DNA from: Saturnia japonica
Taxonomy: Eukaryota > Arthropoda > Insecta > Lepidoptera > Saturniidae
Assembly: GCA_033032175.1 (NCBI GenBank)
Contig: CM065310.1
Coordinates: 1,116,001-1,180,000 of the forward strand
Length of the DNA: 64,000 nt
Direction: 5' to 3'
Part shown: positions 1 through 10,169 of the stretch, piece after piece
How positions within the stretch are numbered: position 1 is the first letter of the stretch
How the letters are laid out: every line of letters starts with the position of its first letter
Program-made: the position numbers and the translations under genes
The notes under the pieces: generated by a model
Told to the model about the DNA's origin: nothing
Seen by the model: only the letters and a program-made list of their open reading frames with translations
The model's database searches: none

Positions 1-155
1 ACTCGCAAAAGTAATAAAATGCTATAGGGTACTTCCAGTTGACCTAGAATCATGAAATTTGGCAAAAAGCAATGTGTTATAGTACAAGTAGAGAAAAAAT
101 CCAAATCTGTAAATGTGTAGTTACATTACAAAAAAACATTAATAAACTGACCGCA
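1..155. repeat. Possible dispersed repeat edge
   Basis: AT-rich sequence whose wording ('gttgacctagaatcatgaaa', 'atttggcaaaaagc') resembles degenerate dispersed repeats of insect genomes and the stretch near 54.74-55.11 kb. No open frame. A weak, by-eye assignment. Confidence 0.25.
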
Positions 156-299
156 GCATATGTCGACGTATTGGAACAACAGTTTTCCAATAGCAAAGTT
201 AAGTTTGTGCCTCGATACAATATATAGTATTTCTGGTGCTTTCTAAATGACTCAAATTCGTGCGTCGGTGTATACTAACGAATATTTCTGAATTCATGG

Positions 300-562
300 T
301 ACTGGACCAATTTGAATGTAAGGGAGGTAGGGCACAGAGAAATATCTTTAGAGAGTTGGTTAACTACCCCTACCTACAGAAGATCGCAACCACATAACCT
401 TGTGTTGTGTTTCTGCGGTGAGCTGGGTTTCTAGAGCTCCTTGGAGAAGGGGAGTTCAATGTCGGCAACGCGCTATTATATATCTGTGTTGCAAAAGTCC
501 ATAGGCTACGATAGCCGCTTACCGTCAGGCGGGACCTTACGCTTGTTTGCCACCTTATTTGT
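300..562 (+). repeat. Family F/D dispersed repeat, near-complete copy
   Basis: Longest copy of a roughly 260-bp family. Order: a 'gagaaat' block, 'cagaagatcgcaacc', 'ccttgtgttgtgtt', 'gagctccttggag', 'caatgtcggcaacgcgct', then 'agccgcttaccgtcaggcgg' and 'cttgtttgccacc'. Other copies lie at 6885-7045(-), 21845-22035(+), 26003-26093(-), 26630-26722(-), 52430-52605(+), 52715-52780(+) and 62600-62830(+). The layout fits the 3' tail of a non-LTR retrotransposon, but no coding part is attached, so the class is inference. Confidence 0.6.
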
Positions 563-609
563 ATAGAGAAAAATATGTAAATCTGCCGACTGACGGTCAA
601 AAATACATC

Positions 610-790
610 GTAGGTAAACTTGAACTCTCCAATCAATCGTTTGAAGTCACCAACACGTTGGGGGCTGGCGATGCAGCGGATATTTTTGTTTGTTTCGTTT
701 TACCTCTTCACGCTTCGTTTTAAAGTCCCTAATCTACCCTATATCGCAGGAAAAAGGAAACACGCTGGCAGAAGTCGATTCCACATCTTG
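610..790 (+). pseudogene. Decayed ketohexokinase/PfkB-like C-terminal remnant (tentative)
   Basis: In the frame starting at 610 the translation contains 'EVTNTLGAGDAAD', close to the PfkB-family signature around the catalytic GAGD (ketohexokinase has D/N-T-L-G-A-G-D). That frame stops at 721. In another frame, 24 codons after GAGD, 'IAGKRKHAGRSRF' appears; ketohexokinases carry an AGKK-x-G...GF segment about 25 residues after GAGD. Order and spacing match, but the two halves are in different frames and there is a stop, so this would be a broken exon. PfkB kinases phosphorylate sugars using ATP. A coincidental match of two short motifs is the main alternative. Confidence 0.3.
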
Positions 791-929
791 CCAGACACAA
801 ACAAAAGAACTTGTAACTTTTTTGTTCTTGCCGAGATAGATGCCGCTATCTATATGTGGCTTCAAATACAAGCCCGCGTGGCTCTCTATTGGAAAGGCGA
901 TGATGATGTAAAATTATTAGGATAATATT

Positions 930-1760
930 TATACAAATGGATGGCCAATTGTCAATACAATTATAATTAAAAAGCCAAAACATTCATCAGTGCATTAGCT
1001 TTTGAAGGCCACCACCGCATCGCCTTATTAATGACCTTAAAACAATAACCGAATAAAAAAAGAAATGAAATTGAAAATATTTCCAAAAGTTATTATTCAA
1101 AAAGTCTAACAATAAAAAATAAAATAAACTCTAACTCTTAATTATGTACATCCACAAGAAAAAAATAATCGAATAGTGTACATAATATAATCTATGGATA
1201 AAAATGTCAAAAAAGTAATAGTATTAAATTTATATCAAAATTCACAGATAATAGAATCAGTCAACAATAGATAAGAATAAAGCATGCTTTACAGACAATC
1301 ACTTTTAATCAAATTAACAGTCACTATAATATAATAAAAAATTTCAATTAATATTTTTTGTCTCCCAAGAACTTGACAACATTTTTATGGAATACCTGCA
1401 ATGATGAATGTTGATAATATAACAACTATATTAACAATAATATTAACAAAATGAAGACCTGAATAATGATTAATCAAATGAGAACCAACAGTAATGATGG
1501 CGAATAAAAATATATACATTTGAATCGGCTGCAACACCTTCAATTGCCAAGTGACCTCCTGTTATATCTCTCGAACTACCACAATGATTAAACGTTTTGT
1601 TTCAAACGCATTGAGCAATCTATAGGTATAATTTCAAGTCAATGCAAAAGCTTGATCAAGTATACAAGTGATTGTTAGATAACCAAGAAGAGCATTATAA
1701 TAATGGAGTCTTAGGTTCGGGAATTTGCAATATTACCTTATAAACTTGACAGTGCTTAAT
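930..1760. other. AT-rich stretch, nothing recognised
   Basis: Very AT-rich, stop-dense in the frames I read, with no repeat shared with the rest of the window that I could see. Confidence 0.6.
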
Positions 1761-1764
1761 ACCA

Positions 1765-1941
1765 ACCTGCGAAAGTGCGGACGAAACGCCAAAGCACCTC
1801 TTGTGTGAACGTGACTGTCTAAGACTTAAACGCAACCGGGTTCTGGGCAAGTACGTGCTGCTCCAGGAATAGGTTCAGTTGCTCTGTGTCAAAAAAGTCT
1901 TACAGTATATTAAGGCTATAGAACTGGGTGAGGAACTTTAG
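1765..1941 (+). pseudogene. Non-LTR retrotransposon ORF2 C-terminal fragment
   Basis: One frame reads 'TCESADETPKHLLCERDCLR', then 'LKRNRVLGKYVLLQE', a stop, and 'VKKVLQYIKAIELGEEL'. This follows the cysteine/histidine-rich C-terminal domain of R1/jockey-type reverse transcriptases (C...DETPKHLLCEC...RxxVLG...ILxFIKAxGL), which lies after the RT/RNase H part and is thought to bind nucleic acid. Of the usual cysteines, the first of the C-x2-C pair is absent here. The in-frame stop after QE and the absence of upstream RT sequence show a dead fragment. Family-A repeat follows about 90 bp downstream. Clade assignment is approximate. Confidence 0.65.
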
Positions 1942-2025
1942 TAGTATGGGGCGATCACGATCTCATTCATGATGCAGGTTTACATAAGCCTACATAGCCC
2001 CCATTTAAAATAATCATCTATATAT

Positions 2026-2358
2026 AATATTAATACGTGAAGCAAAAGCTTTCGGTACCTTTTTAAGCGTATTGCGTGCACGAAAAACTATGATATTTGG
2101 CATGGTTAAAGTTTATATGGAGAAGGAGCGAAGAAAGCTAAAATTTATTTATAATATCTGTTACTAATATATTAAATTAAATTAATTAATACTGCGAATC
2201 CTAACCCGAACAGTGCCATTGAACTTAGACCCCCCAAAATATTGACATTGTCACTCAGCGAAAAGTGACAGCAAGTGATGTAGATAATACTCATTGTTTA
2301 TGAATACTGTAAATAAATATCAAATAGAAAATAGTCTATGATCAAAAAGTCGCTGGTA
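2026..2358 (+). mobile_element. Family A copy 1, about 350-bp non-autonomous element
   Basis: Starts 'attaatacgtgaagcaaaag', continues through 'gcgtattgcgtgcacg', 'ggcatggttaaagtttatat', 'ctgcgaatcctaaccc', 'cttagaccccccaaaat' and 'aaaagtgacagcaagtgatg', and ends at 'aaaaagtcgctgg'. This copy lacks the terminal '...gggcgatcgCTAG' seen in others, so it is 3'-truncated. No coding capacity. Confidence 0.8.
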
Positions 2359-2614
2359 ATAATAATTCTGGCTATGATTCTGTCTAAATAACATTTATGG
2401 TTATGACAATAAAGGCATGCTCAAAGAGCGCTCAAAAAACATGGTAAGTTATGATGTTAAAACCGCTGTGCTCCGTTGGCATTGTACAGCCACTTTCACT
2501 TATCTACGTGATCTGTTATTCAATGATACACTTTCTCTAACACTGTTAACGAACTTGACCGTATCTTATCACTGCCGGGGACGTTAGAAACGTCGCATAG
2601 ACTACAAAATGCCG

Positions 2615-3110
2615 TCGATCGGGCACACGTGCGAATCTTGCTCCCGCTCCCGGTTATTTTAAATACAAAAATGTTTATTGCGGGTGATCCTTAGAAGATA
2701 GATATATGCGCTCGCTGATTTATTTATAGGTCTTTTTAAGATTTACATTTATGTTCTACATTAATTTTATATATATCTTATGGTTTACTCAGCGTAAGCC
2801 ATTTAAGCGCATTGAATCGTCGTTTTTCCGAATGAATGTATATACTCGCATAACCCTAATCATTTTCTAAAATAAAAATAACTTACGTTACTGCTTATAA
2901 TATCAGCTATCTGCAAGTGAAAATCCAGCCAAAATTGGTCAAACCATTTCGGAGATTACTGGGAATAAATAGACAACAAGACCGACATAAAAAAATAATT
3001 ATTATCATATATACCATTATAATTATTATACTTTCATACGTATTTAGTAAAAAGTTGTTGTTTTGACATTACAAACAAACACTTCAGATTTATTTATTTG
3101 TATAGATAAG
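2615..3110 (-). mobile_element. Family B copy 1 (Helitron-like, one end truncated)
   Basis: Shares with the copies at 20.57, 30.65, 50.0 and 60.77 kb, in order on the plus strand: 'cgcgaatcttgctccc'-like, 'gtgttccttagaagatag'-like, 'ggtttactcagcgtaagcca', 'agctatctaccagtgaaagt'-like, 'acattacaaacaaacacttc' and 'tgtatagat'. Read on the minus strand the element begins A|TCTATAC, the target context of Helitrons. The opposite terminus (CTAG) is missing here. Confidence 0.7.
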
Positions 3111-3254
3111 ATTACGTCAGAAGGAGGTTCAAAAGAACCATATATTTATATATAAAAGTTAGAAAAAATTACTGTACGTCATATTTTTACGTTTATCTCA
3201 TGTTAACTAGTACTCGGCCAATGATTCCCTTCAGCAAAAACCTAAAACTACTTT

Positions 3255-3492
3255 TTTTATATAGTAGCGCGGTATATTGACGGTGCTGTCCCAGATGGTA
3301 AGGTCAGTAAAATCTAAACACAACAGCGACCAACGAGAGATCATAATCCATCGACGGTAGCCGCTGTAAAAATTTAGCAAGACTTGCACAAACTGATCCC
3401 GAAACGTGACACACAAAAGCGAGTCACAAAGACTGACTTTTCACTATATGCATGGTGGTTGCGACCTAGTCGAGCAAGACTACCACCCCACC
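3255..3492 (-). repeat. Family L copy 1
   Basis: Reverse complement matches 52866-53097 over about 230 bp (blocks 'aaccaccatgca', 'gtgactcgcttttg', 'tgtcacgtttcg', 'gatctctc.gtggtc', 'gcgctactat'). A partial third copy is at 25848-25998. Unclassified. The short minus-strand open frame here is not conserved in the other copies. Confidence 0.65.
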
Positions 3493-3499
3493 ATCGCCA

Positions 3500-3945
3500 T
3501 ATCGTGCAGGTGACGTTGGCTTGGGCGTCTAAGTTTTAAAGGTGTAATTCGAAACCCTTTTCACCCCAAAATAGAACCAACTGAAGAATGCAAAAGCAAT
3601 TTAATTGGAAAATTCAAAAACAGACATAGTATACAATAGCATAAAACATATTCGAAAGTAAACCTCAAGGTTGTTATGGATATTTATGTCTATAGGTTTT
3701 TTGTCTTAGCTCTGTATTTAACGAAAATATTTGTTCATATCGTGACAGCTATAACATTGTGCTTAACTTGTCGAGACGCGGAAGCATTCGGATATTTTAA
3801 CCGTGAACTTCTGATTGCATAGCTTGCTTTTGTACCATTCTTTTCAAACGCGAAAATAATCTCCTAAATGCCAACTTCACTCACTACTTGTCAAAATTGT
3901 ACAGCCAGCAACAAAAACATAAAATATAACCTGATAACCAATGGG
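3500..3945. other. Unassigned intergenic stretch
   Basis: AT-rich, with no repeat match inside the window and no plausible exon seen. Confidence 0.5.
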
Positions 3946-3947
3946 GT

Positions 3948-4079
3948 AGGCGAGTTCTAGTGAGAAGAACGCGTTTAGGCAATCGAGTTCTAGGACGCCC
4001 TCCTCCAGGATGGAGCGACGACCTGCGCAGGGTGGCTGGATTAGACTGGATGCGATGGACCGATGGACGATTCAACTGA
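3948..4079 (+). pseudogene. LINE (endonuclease-reverse transcriptase) C-terminal fragment
   Basis: The plus-strand frame gives 'RRVLVRRTRLGNRVLGRPP' followed by 'GWSDDLRRVAGLDWMRW' and a stop at 4077-4079. The pattern GRPxxRWxDDLxxVAGxxWMRxA is the extreme C-terminus of RTE/BovB-like and related LINE polyproteins of insects. Only this last 43-residue piece survives, and the endonuclease and RT domains are not upstream. The open frame on the opposite strand is a shadow of it. LINEs copy themselves through target-primed reverse transcription; this copy is dead by 5' truncation. Confidence 0.75.
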
Positions 4080-4309
4080 TAGAAAATTGACACTAAGGCG
4101 AAAAACCAATTAATTCGTTTATAAAAGGAAATCTTGTACGAACTATAAATTCTAACACTATGTGTACTGCATGCACAATTTTTGATTATTTATTCTTGTG
4201 ATTTTTTCTTTATGACTTTGTTAACTAGTTTATATGTAGGTTCTTAATTCGATTATTTTTTTAATGGATATTCAAACATAATTTCGTTGTTTATTAACTG
4301 ATTTAGATG

Positions 4310-4695
4310 TTTTTTTTTTAAAGTGATAACTTCTTATGGGAGGGTAAACCGCTTCGTAACGTAACGCGTTACGGTGCCACTGTGTCTGGTTTCCCTTTCT
4401 CACGCATAAGGCAGCAGTAGGCAGGCTCCTCCTCTCTCACTTTCGGACAGACGCTTACACCCCTCTCTCTACTCAGTGTTTTAATGAACATATTCAAGAA
4501 TTGTAACTAAGGATAAAATGTATTTCATAATCACTAAAAGATTTTATTAATATATAACCTTTCCTCACATTGTCATATTAATATACATAAAGTTTAAGTT
4601 ATAACCTAAGCTTTTCTCAGTTAAACAGTTCAACTTGGATTAGTTTAAGTTATCACTTCTGTCGAGCGTCCCGAGACGCACACTTTTTTTTTTGC
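4310..4695 (+). mobile_element. Family G/I element with 12-bp inverted ends
   Basis: AAGTGATAACTT near 4316 and its exact reverse complement AAGTTATCACTT near 4647 frame the element. 'gtaacgtaacgcgttacgg' and 'gtcgagcgtcccgagacgca' recur in inverted orientation at 62845-63085. The middle (pyrimidine-rich 'cctcctctctcac') is not shared. Related short inverted ends (GAAGTGAAAACTTC) mark elements at 50.9, 58.9 and 59.4 kb. Behaves as a MITE-like, non-coding family. Confidence 0.55.
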
Positions 4696-4805
4696 AAAGG
4701 AGATATTTTAAAGGTGGTCCAATTTTATTTTATTGGCTTTGGACCTTAGACTTCGGAAATATGCCAAGGGACTTCTCAAAATCATTGAAGCTGGTCCTCT
4801 TTCTT
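4696..4805 (+). repeat. Family H fragment
   Basis: 'ggaccttagacttcggaaat', 'gccaagggacttctcaaaat' and 'cattgaagctggtcc' match the family-H core at 21.44, 51.4, 56.3 and 58.4 kb. Truncated, and abuts the G/I element directly. Confidence 0.5.
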
Positions 4806-5089
4806 GTTAAAAATTCTACTTATTAAATAAAAACAAAAGTCTTTATATTTTATAAATTTAATCGGCGTTCACGTAGCATACAGAATAATTTCTACAAATG
4901 ATTGTTTTTCCGATCGTACGTTTTCTACTAAAGTTGCATGAGGAGTGCGAAATAAAATGGCAGTTTCACAGATATCTTCATATTTGAAATGCATAGCATA
5001 CAAGACAATTACAACGCGGCCTACTACTACTTGCTACGAAAATTGTAATCCATTACTCATTTGTTCTAATGTAATTGAAATAAAAACTT

Positions 5090-5350
5090 TTTAGCCGCAT
5101 TGAGTGACTTTTGGTAGAGAAAAACTTATGGGTTCGCGTCACCGATAACTTCGACATACTAGTGACGTATTATATACTCGACTGTATCGTATGTATGTTT
5201 GACGTTTTGGATTGGTAAAATCTTTTTATTTAGCGTCATCGACATGCTCTGCGATAATTCAGACTATAAAGGATTTAATAATTCAAAAAAGGACACAGTC
5301 ATTCCATTGTTTTGAGTTTTCACTTCTGTCGGTAGTCCTTATGACTGCAT
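5090..5350 (+). repeat. Family G/I copy, degenerate
   Basis: Collinear with 58918-59230: 'gggttcgcgtcaccgat', 'cgactgtatcgtatg', 'ttggattggtaaaatctt', 'gcgataattcagact'. Its right end 'gttttcacttctgtcgg' equals the right end of the copy near 51140. The left end is eroded. Confidence 0.5.
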
Positions 5351-5399
5351 TTTTTTCACACCAACTAAAAATGCTTTATGAAAAGCAAATAGTATAAAA

Positions 5400-6360
5400 T
5401 GAAACTAGGTAGCTATATGTCACTATGAACCATTTATAGTAATATGACTGTCATATTTCAGCCAACTTATACAAAACCGTAATGAATTATAGACATAAAT
5501 CATTCTCGTGAATCACTCCGTCCATTGATGAAAACCGCATGAAAATCTGTTCACTATTTTTTGAGTTTATCGCGTTCAAACAAACGCGGCGAGAGGCTTT
5601 GTTTTATAATTTACTATGGTTGTCGTAATTTATAAATTATAATTATGTATGATTTATGTAATTTACAGTATTTGTTCTTTTCGTTTATAACTTCATTGAA
5701 CCATCTTGTATTCCGTAAACCCGACATTGACCTTTTTTATCAGTTTTCATATACATGTTGTTCCATAATTATTTTATATAAAATTATTGATATGTCGATA
5801 AAAAACCTACTCACGTCAGAAGCATATAGATTACCTATAACATCCGAAAATATATCACCAAAGTAACATTTAAAGATATGACCATGCTGTTATGATTGCG
5901 CTGCGTAAATTTTAGTAAACATTCAGGATTCCTATTACTTCTACGATTTCGAACTTAAATTATGGCTTCCCCTGTTGCTTCCAGTGTGAAATTAATAATA
6001 ATAATAAATTATTGTTATTATGTCCGATTAAAAGTATTATATATTAATGCAATGATGATCATTTTAAACCGACGGTCGTGTAAATTAGAAACGTCGCGCT
6101 ACATACTTAATAAATTTTTACATTTACTTATTTCAGTTTAAAACTATCAACTAACGCAGAAGGAAAACATTTTGAGAAAACTTGGAAGCCTGCGAAATGT
6201 TCTAGCACCTAGTTAAAATAAGCATCAATTTTTGAAAACGCCAAAAACTCTAAGTGTCTTACATTAATTTATTGGCTACATTGGTCTTAATGTCGTAACC
6301 ATATTTAAAATACATCTTCGTGTTTATGTCGTTGCGCTGTAAACAACACTGCACCTTTTA
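5400..6360. other. Unassigned stretch upstream of cuticular exon
   Basis: AT-rich, including an (aat)n run near 5995. 5510-5560 ('aatcactccgtccattgatg', 'aaaaccgcatgaaaatc') resembles a LINE 3' tail. No exon with an RR-2 N-terminal half or signal peptide was found here. Confidence 0.4.
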
Positions 6361-6365
6361 AGAAG

Positions 6366-6374
6366 TATAAAAGG
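6366..6374 (+). promoter_or_regulatory. TATA-box-like motif
   Basis: 'gtataaaagg' is a canonical TATAAAAG box. It lies about 210 bp before the cuticular-protein exon. A TCAGT initiator-like word occurs near 6430, about 60 bp downstream, which is further than the usual 25-30 bp. A promoter for this gene is possible but unproven. Confidence 0.25.
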
Positions 6375-6577
6375 TTGGTTTTTGTATTGTACTTGTAATT
6401 TATCACCCCGTGCAGCACTCAAGAACATACTCAGTAATTATATAGTCCACAGAGGCCATACAAATCCCAACACAGTTGGTCTTGAACCTGAGCTTCCTTT
6501 CTGGAACCGACCTTTGCACAGCAGTGAGAGACACAAGTTAGTCACAAGTATTAACTACAAAACATTCTCAATTGCAG

Positions 6578-6751
6578 GACAAAGACACAGGCGACTCGAA
6601 GACAGCGCAAGAGACACTAGAAGGTGGCACAGTGCGCGGTTATTACAGCTTCAGGGACGCTGATGGAAAACAGCGTGTCGTACACTACACGTCCGACGAC
6701 AAGACCGGCTTCCAAGCCACCGTCCAGAGGACTGGTCTCGACAAACATTGA
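6578..6751 (+). CDS. RR-2 cuticular protein, terminal exon (chitin-binding domain)
   Basis: Translation from 6578 gives 57 residues ending at TGA 6749-6751: 'DKDTGDSKTAQETLEGG', 'TVRGYYSFRDADGKQRV', 'VHYTSDDKTGFQATVQR', 'TGLDKH'. This is the core of the Rebers-Riddiford RR-2 domain (G-x-Y-x3-D-x-DG-x2-R-x-V-x-Y-x-D-x3-GF-A-V), which binds chitin in hard cuticle outside the cell. The invariant DG, R-V, Y and GF residues are present. 'ttgcag' at 6572-6577 is a good splice acceptor; the same frame runs into a stop at 6539, so an upstream exon must supply the first part of the domain and a signal peptide. I could not find it within 6 kb. The short tail after the domain suggests a small RR-2 protein. 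It could be a live gene with a long intron or an orphan exon. Confidence 0.75.
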   Translation, partial: DKDTGDSKTAQETLEGGTVRGYYSFRDADGKQRVVHYTSDDKTGFQATVQRTGLDKH

Positions 6752-6884
6752 TACTCTCCACCTCTACTAATTTAAGCGATTATTGCGAAATTCTCTTTGA
6801 CTTATACCCATACGCCATGGTACATTTTAGATCATTAAGACGCAATATTCTACTCGACGGTAAATTACAACCTTTTAAATATTA

Positions 6885-7045
6885 TTTTGTTGGCAAACAA
6901 GTTTACGACCTGCCTGATGGTAATCGGTTACTGTAACTTATAGACACCTGTAAAACCAGAGGTGTCACTAGCGAATTTCCGAACTGAAACCTCCCTTCCA
7001 CAAAGAAATCGGGAAACCCTACTCACCGTGTGCCCTCTATATTTA
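6885..7045 (-). repeat. Family F/D copy
   Basis: Reverse complement carries 'ccgattaccatcaggc', 'aacttgtttgcc' and the 'cctcccttccacaaag'/'accctactcaccg' blocks. It lies about 135 bp after the cuticular exon stop, so any 3' UTR is interrupted or short. Confidence 0.55.
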
Positions 7046-8555
7046 AAATCAATTTAAATGGTGATAGAGCATTTTAGGTTACTTTAGAATAGTTAGTTAT
7101 CACACTTATCACCAATATGTTGATAATCTTTTGCCAAAAACTAAGTATTTGGCAGTTGCAATTGAGAATCGATCCTTTTTGATTATCGTGTTAACATTTA
7201 GATCCGCATTACCACATTAAAAGTGATTAGGATTAAGCATAACAAAAACTTCACATCTAAATATAAATCGCTTTGCCAAAACCAAACATGCTGTAGAACA
7301 ACGTTATTAAGGAAAATAACTATTTTTGGAACGCATTCTTTGCTAATGTCGACGGAGCAGTTAATTTTATTGTCTTTTACGATACAAGATAAGTAATAAT
7401 TTAATTATTATTTGTAAAATTTAATGTGACATGTAAATATTTGAGGCTTTTTCTAAATGTTTCCATTTTAATGACCTCTGACTAATCTTTTGTCTTTATT
7501 TTGCAATTAATATTTCAAGTATTTAGATATATATAAAAAATGTACTAGCTTAAAAATAAAAAGCGAAAATATTCCTTACATAATATATATTATTACATTA
7601 ATTCTTTAACGTAGCACTTTAAAACTTTTTAAGTTTAATATTAGTTAGTTAGTTAGTTTAGACGTCTATTACTTGATTTTGCTACAACAATTGTATCACG
7701 TAGTTATAGTGGAAGTGGGATATGAGATATAATTTAGCGCGTTAATGAAAGAGATGCAGTTATGATTGACAGGAATTTTCTTTTAATTCGTTAGGCTTAA
7801 GCCAAGTCTCCTGCGCGTGTTTTACTCTACGCGGTACACAAAAAAACCTCTACGCGATACTTTATGTCACTACAAAATTTTATTCACCAAGCTTTGTTTT
7901 ATGTTGATATAAACAATGTTTTTGCTTTTCGTGTCAGATGGAAAAACAATTTTTTGTTGTGTACACATTTTTGTAGTGTGTAGATGTAGAGAAAAACACG
8001 TGTCGGCTTTAGACAGCGTTGTGGCGCGACGCAGTGTAAATGAATAATTATTAGCAGAGTTAATATAAAATTATACCCTGCTATTAGACGTCTGTGTAAA
8101 TATGCTGTCGATGGTTTACTTTGAGTCCAAACGCCATAACAACTAGTCCATCTGGACCAACCATGGCGTATATCACTCAATAGCTCTATTTTATCATATA
8201 TAAATTGTGATACAGCCTTGAACTCGAGATCGCGAATCGAAACTTAGATATAAGTATTTAAAAACTCGCACCAACTTCACCTTGTAAATAATAATTTAAT
8301 TAAAATAAATATAAATGACTTAATGACTAAAAATGTTTTATTTTTTAATTAGGTACGATTATATCAGTATTATATTTGTTCAGTTATTCCCAACGGGTAT
8401 TGAAGTTAACTTAATTTGTAATAGCAGTTCTTTTGTTATCTATCAACAGAGGCATATCTGAAGGGACATGCGGGGTAGGAGGGGTACCACACTGACTTCT
8501 ACCGGTCCAGAAGTTACACCCGACCGTGAAAAAATAAAAGCTTACACAAACTAAC
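7046..8555. other. Unassigned stretch with SINE-C shadow and TTAG microsatellite
   Basis: 7115-7185 weakly resembles SINE-C ('gccaaaaactaagtatttgg', 'cagttgcaattgagaatcga'). 7643-7660 is (TTAG)n of about four units. The rest is AT-rich. The minus-strand frame around 7.9-8.2 kb shows no family features. Confidence 0.4.
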
Positions 8556-8559
8556 ACAG

Positions 8560-8715
8560 TTTTTGGAGCCTGGATGGTTTTACAACTCAACCATGAAGGC
8601 GTGGCAACATGTTCAAGGGTGCCAAAGTGGCCTATCCTCGGCTTGGGCTGTTGCCGTAGTTACAATAAAGTCGCGAACTGGCTAATTTCCCTATCCGTAG
8701 AAATTTGAGTTAACT
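8560..8715 (+). repeat. Family E copy 1
   Basis: Blocks 'gatggttttacaactcaacc', 'gaaggcgtggcaacatg', 'aagggtgccaaagtggcc', 'ctcggcttgggctgttgcc', 'aaagtcgcgaactggctaat' and 'tccctatccgtagaaa'. The same order occurs at 12.43, 24.6 and 26.74 kb, all on the plus strand. Class unknown. Confidence 0.65.
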
Positions 8716-8883
8716 AACTATACATATATACATATTTCTGTCTCAACATTTTTCACATGTATACAAACCTAGGGGGTAATTGGACTGACAGAATTACGAT
8801 ATGATGAACATATAATAACATTAATATAAACACATTTTACTAACTTTTATTTAACGCTGTATGAATAAAATGATTTTAATAAT

Positions 8884-9098
8884 ACTAGCGATCGCCCTAA
8901 GGTCGAAATTCGACCAGCGACTTTGTGATCATAGACTATTTTCTATTTGACATTTACAGTATTCATAAACAATGTGTATTATCTGCATCACTTGCTGTCA
9001 CTTTTCGTTGAGTGACAATGTCAATATTTTGGGGGGTCTAAGTTCAATGGCACTTGTCGGGTTAGGATTCGCAGTATTAATTTATTTAATTTAGTGTT
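8884..9098 (-). mobile_element. Family A copy 2
   Basis: Reverse complement ends '...gggcgatcgCTAG' followed by T. Includes 'ggggggtctaagttcaatgg' and 'ggttaggattcgcagtatta' in reverse. The 5' third is missing. Confidence 0.8.
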
Positions 9099-9284
9099 AT
9101 TGTATATTAAAACCTGTTTAGTTTAGTTTAGCTTACTACTGTTATAAAAAGAATTTAATGTTTTGTTATTATGTTGACAAATATTAATTGTCTTTCTTTT
9201 AGGATGTCATAATTTTATTAAAACTATGTAATTAATTATTTTTTATTTATAACAAATATAACTATAACTAATAGCTAATTTCAT

Positions 9285-9475
9285 CATGGTAGTAGGGCTT
9301 TCCTAATGCCCATCTGGCTAGTTACAACCCTCAAGTTGAAAATCTTTCGCCAAACACCAATAGGTACTTAGGTGTATTCCGGCAGCTGCATTTGAGAGCC
9401 AGTCTTCCACTTTTCCATATTGGGTCACATCGTCACTTAAGACCAAGTGAGAATGTGACCACAACGACAACCTGT
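9285..9475 (+). mobile_element. SINE-C 3' part
   Basis: Matches the body of the tRNA-headed copy at 23.99 kb: 'gcccatctggctagttac', 'aagttgaaaatctttcgcca', 'ccggcagctgcatttgag', 'cacatcgtcacttaag'. The tRNA-like head is absent (5' truncation). Confidence 0.7.
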
Positions 9476-9886
9476 AACGATAAAAAAAAATTGTTACGCG
9501 AAAAATTTTTTTTGCAATTATATTTGTTTTGTTACACTGAAGAAGTTCAACTTTTTAAGTGCTTATAATAAGCATACATGTTACTTTGTGTACGTGTTAA
9601 TGTAAGATGTGTGTTGAAGACGTAAAACATAGAAAAAGGTCATGTCGCCAATTTTCACATTTGGCCCACATATTTTACCATTACTGTTTTAACCATACAA
9701 ATTTTAATTACGCCGGAACCCCTGTCTAGTAACTACACCAAAAAGCTACCGTATACATTTCAAAATCAGTTATTAATTGCTTGACAAATTGATACATAAT
9801 AAAGCGCCTGATAGAAAAATATATTATACGTAATGAACAATATTGTTTTATATTTATATAAGGCGTTACAATTTTTTATTATCTTT
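9476..9886. other. Unassigned AT-rich stretch
   Basis: No shared repeat or coding signal seen. Confidence 0.5.
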
Positions 9887-10169
9887 ATATTATTTCGTGA
9901 AGCAAAAGCTTTCAGTACCATTTTAAGCATATTGCGTGCACGGTAGATTGCTTCATGGTTAAAATTTATATGGAGAAGGAGTGTAGAAAGCTAAAATTTA
10001 TCTATAATATCTGTTACTAATAATATATTAAATTAAATAAATTAATAGTGGGAATCCTAACCCGACAAGTGCTATTGAATTTAGACCCCCCAAACAAATG
10101 TCTAACAGAAATAATAGTCTATGATCAAAAAGTCGCGGGTCAAATTTCGCGCTTAGGGCGATCGCTAGT
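9887..10169 (+). mobile_element. Family A copy 3, internally deleted
   Basis: Both ends are present ('tcgtgaagcaaaagctttc' ... 'gggcgatcgCTAG'+T). About 65 bp are lost after 'cttagac/ttagacccccca', joining straight to 'aatgtctaacagaaat'. Confidence 0.8.

Noticed and set aside
3884..4093. Minus-strand 69-codon frame
   Set aside because: Shadow of the plus-strand LINE C-terminal fragment.
5961..5990. ATG and short frame upstream as first exon of the cuticular gene
   Set aside because: It encodes only a few residues, has no hydrophobic signal peptide and only a weak donor site.
7643..7660. Telomeric TTAGG repeat
   Set aside because: The unit is TTAG (4 bp), only about four copies, not the insect TTAGG telomere.
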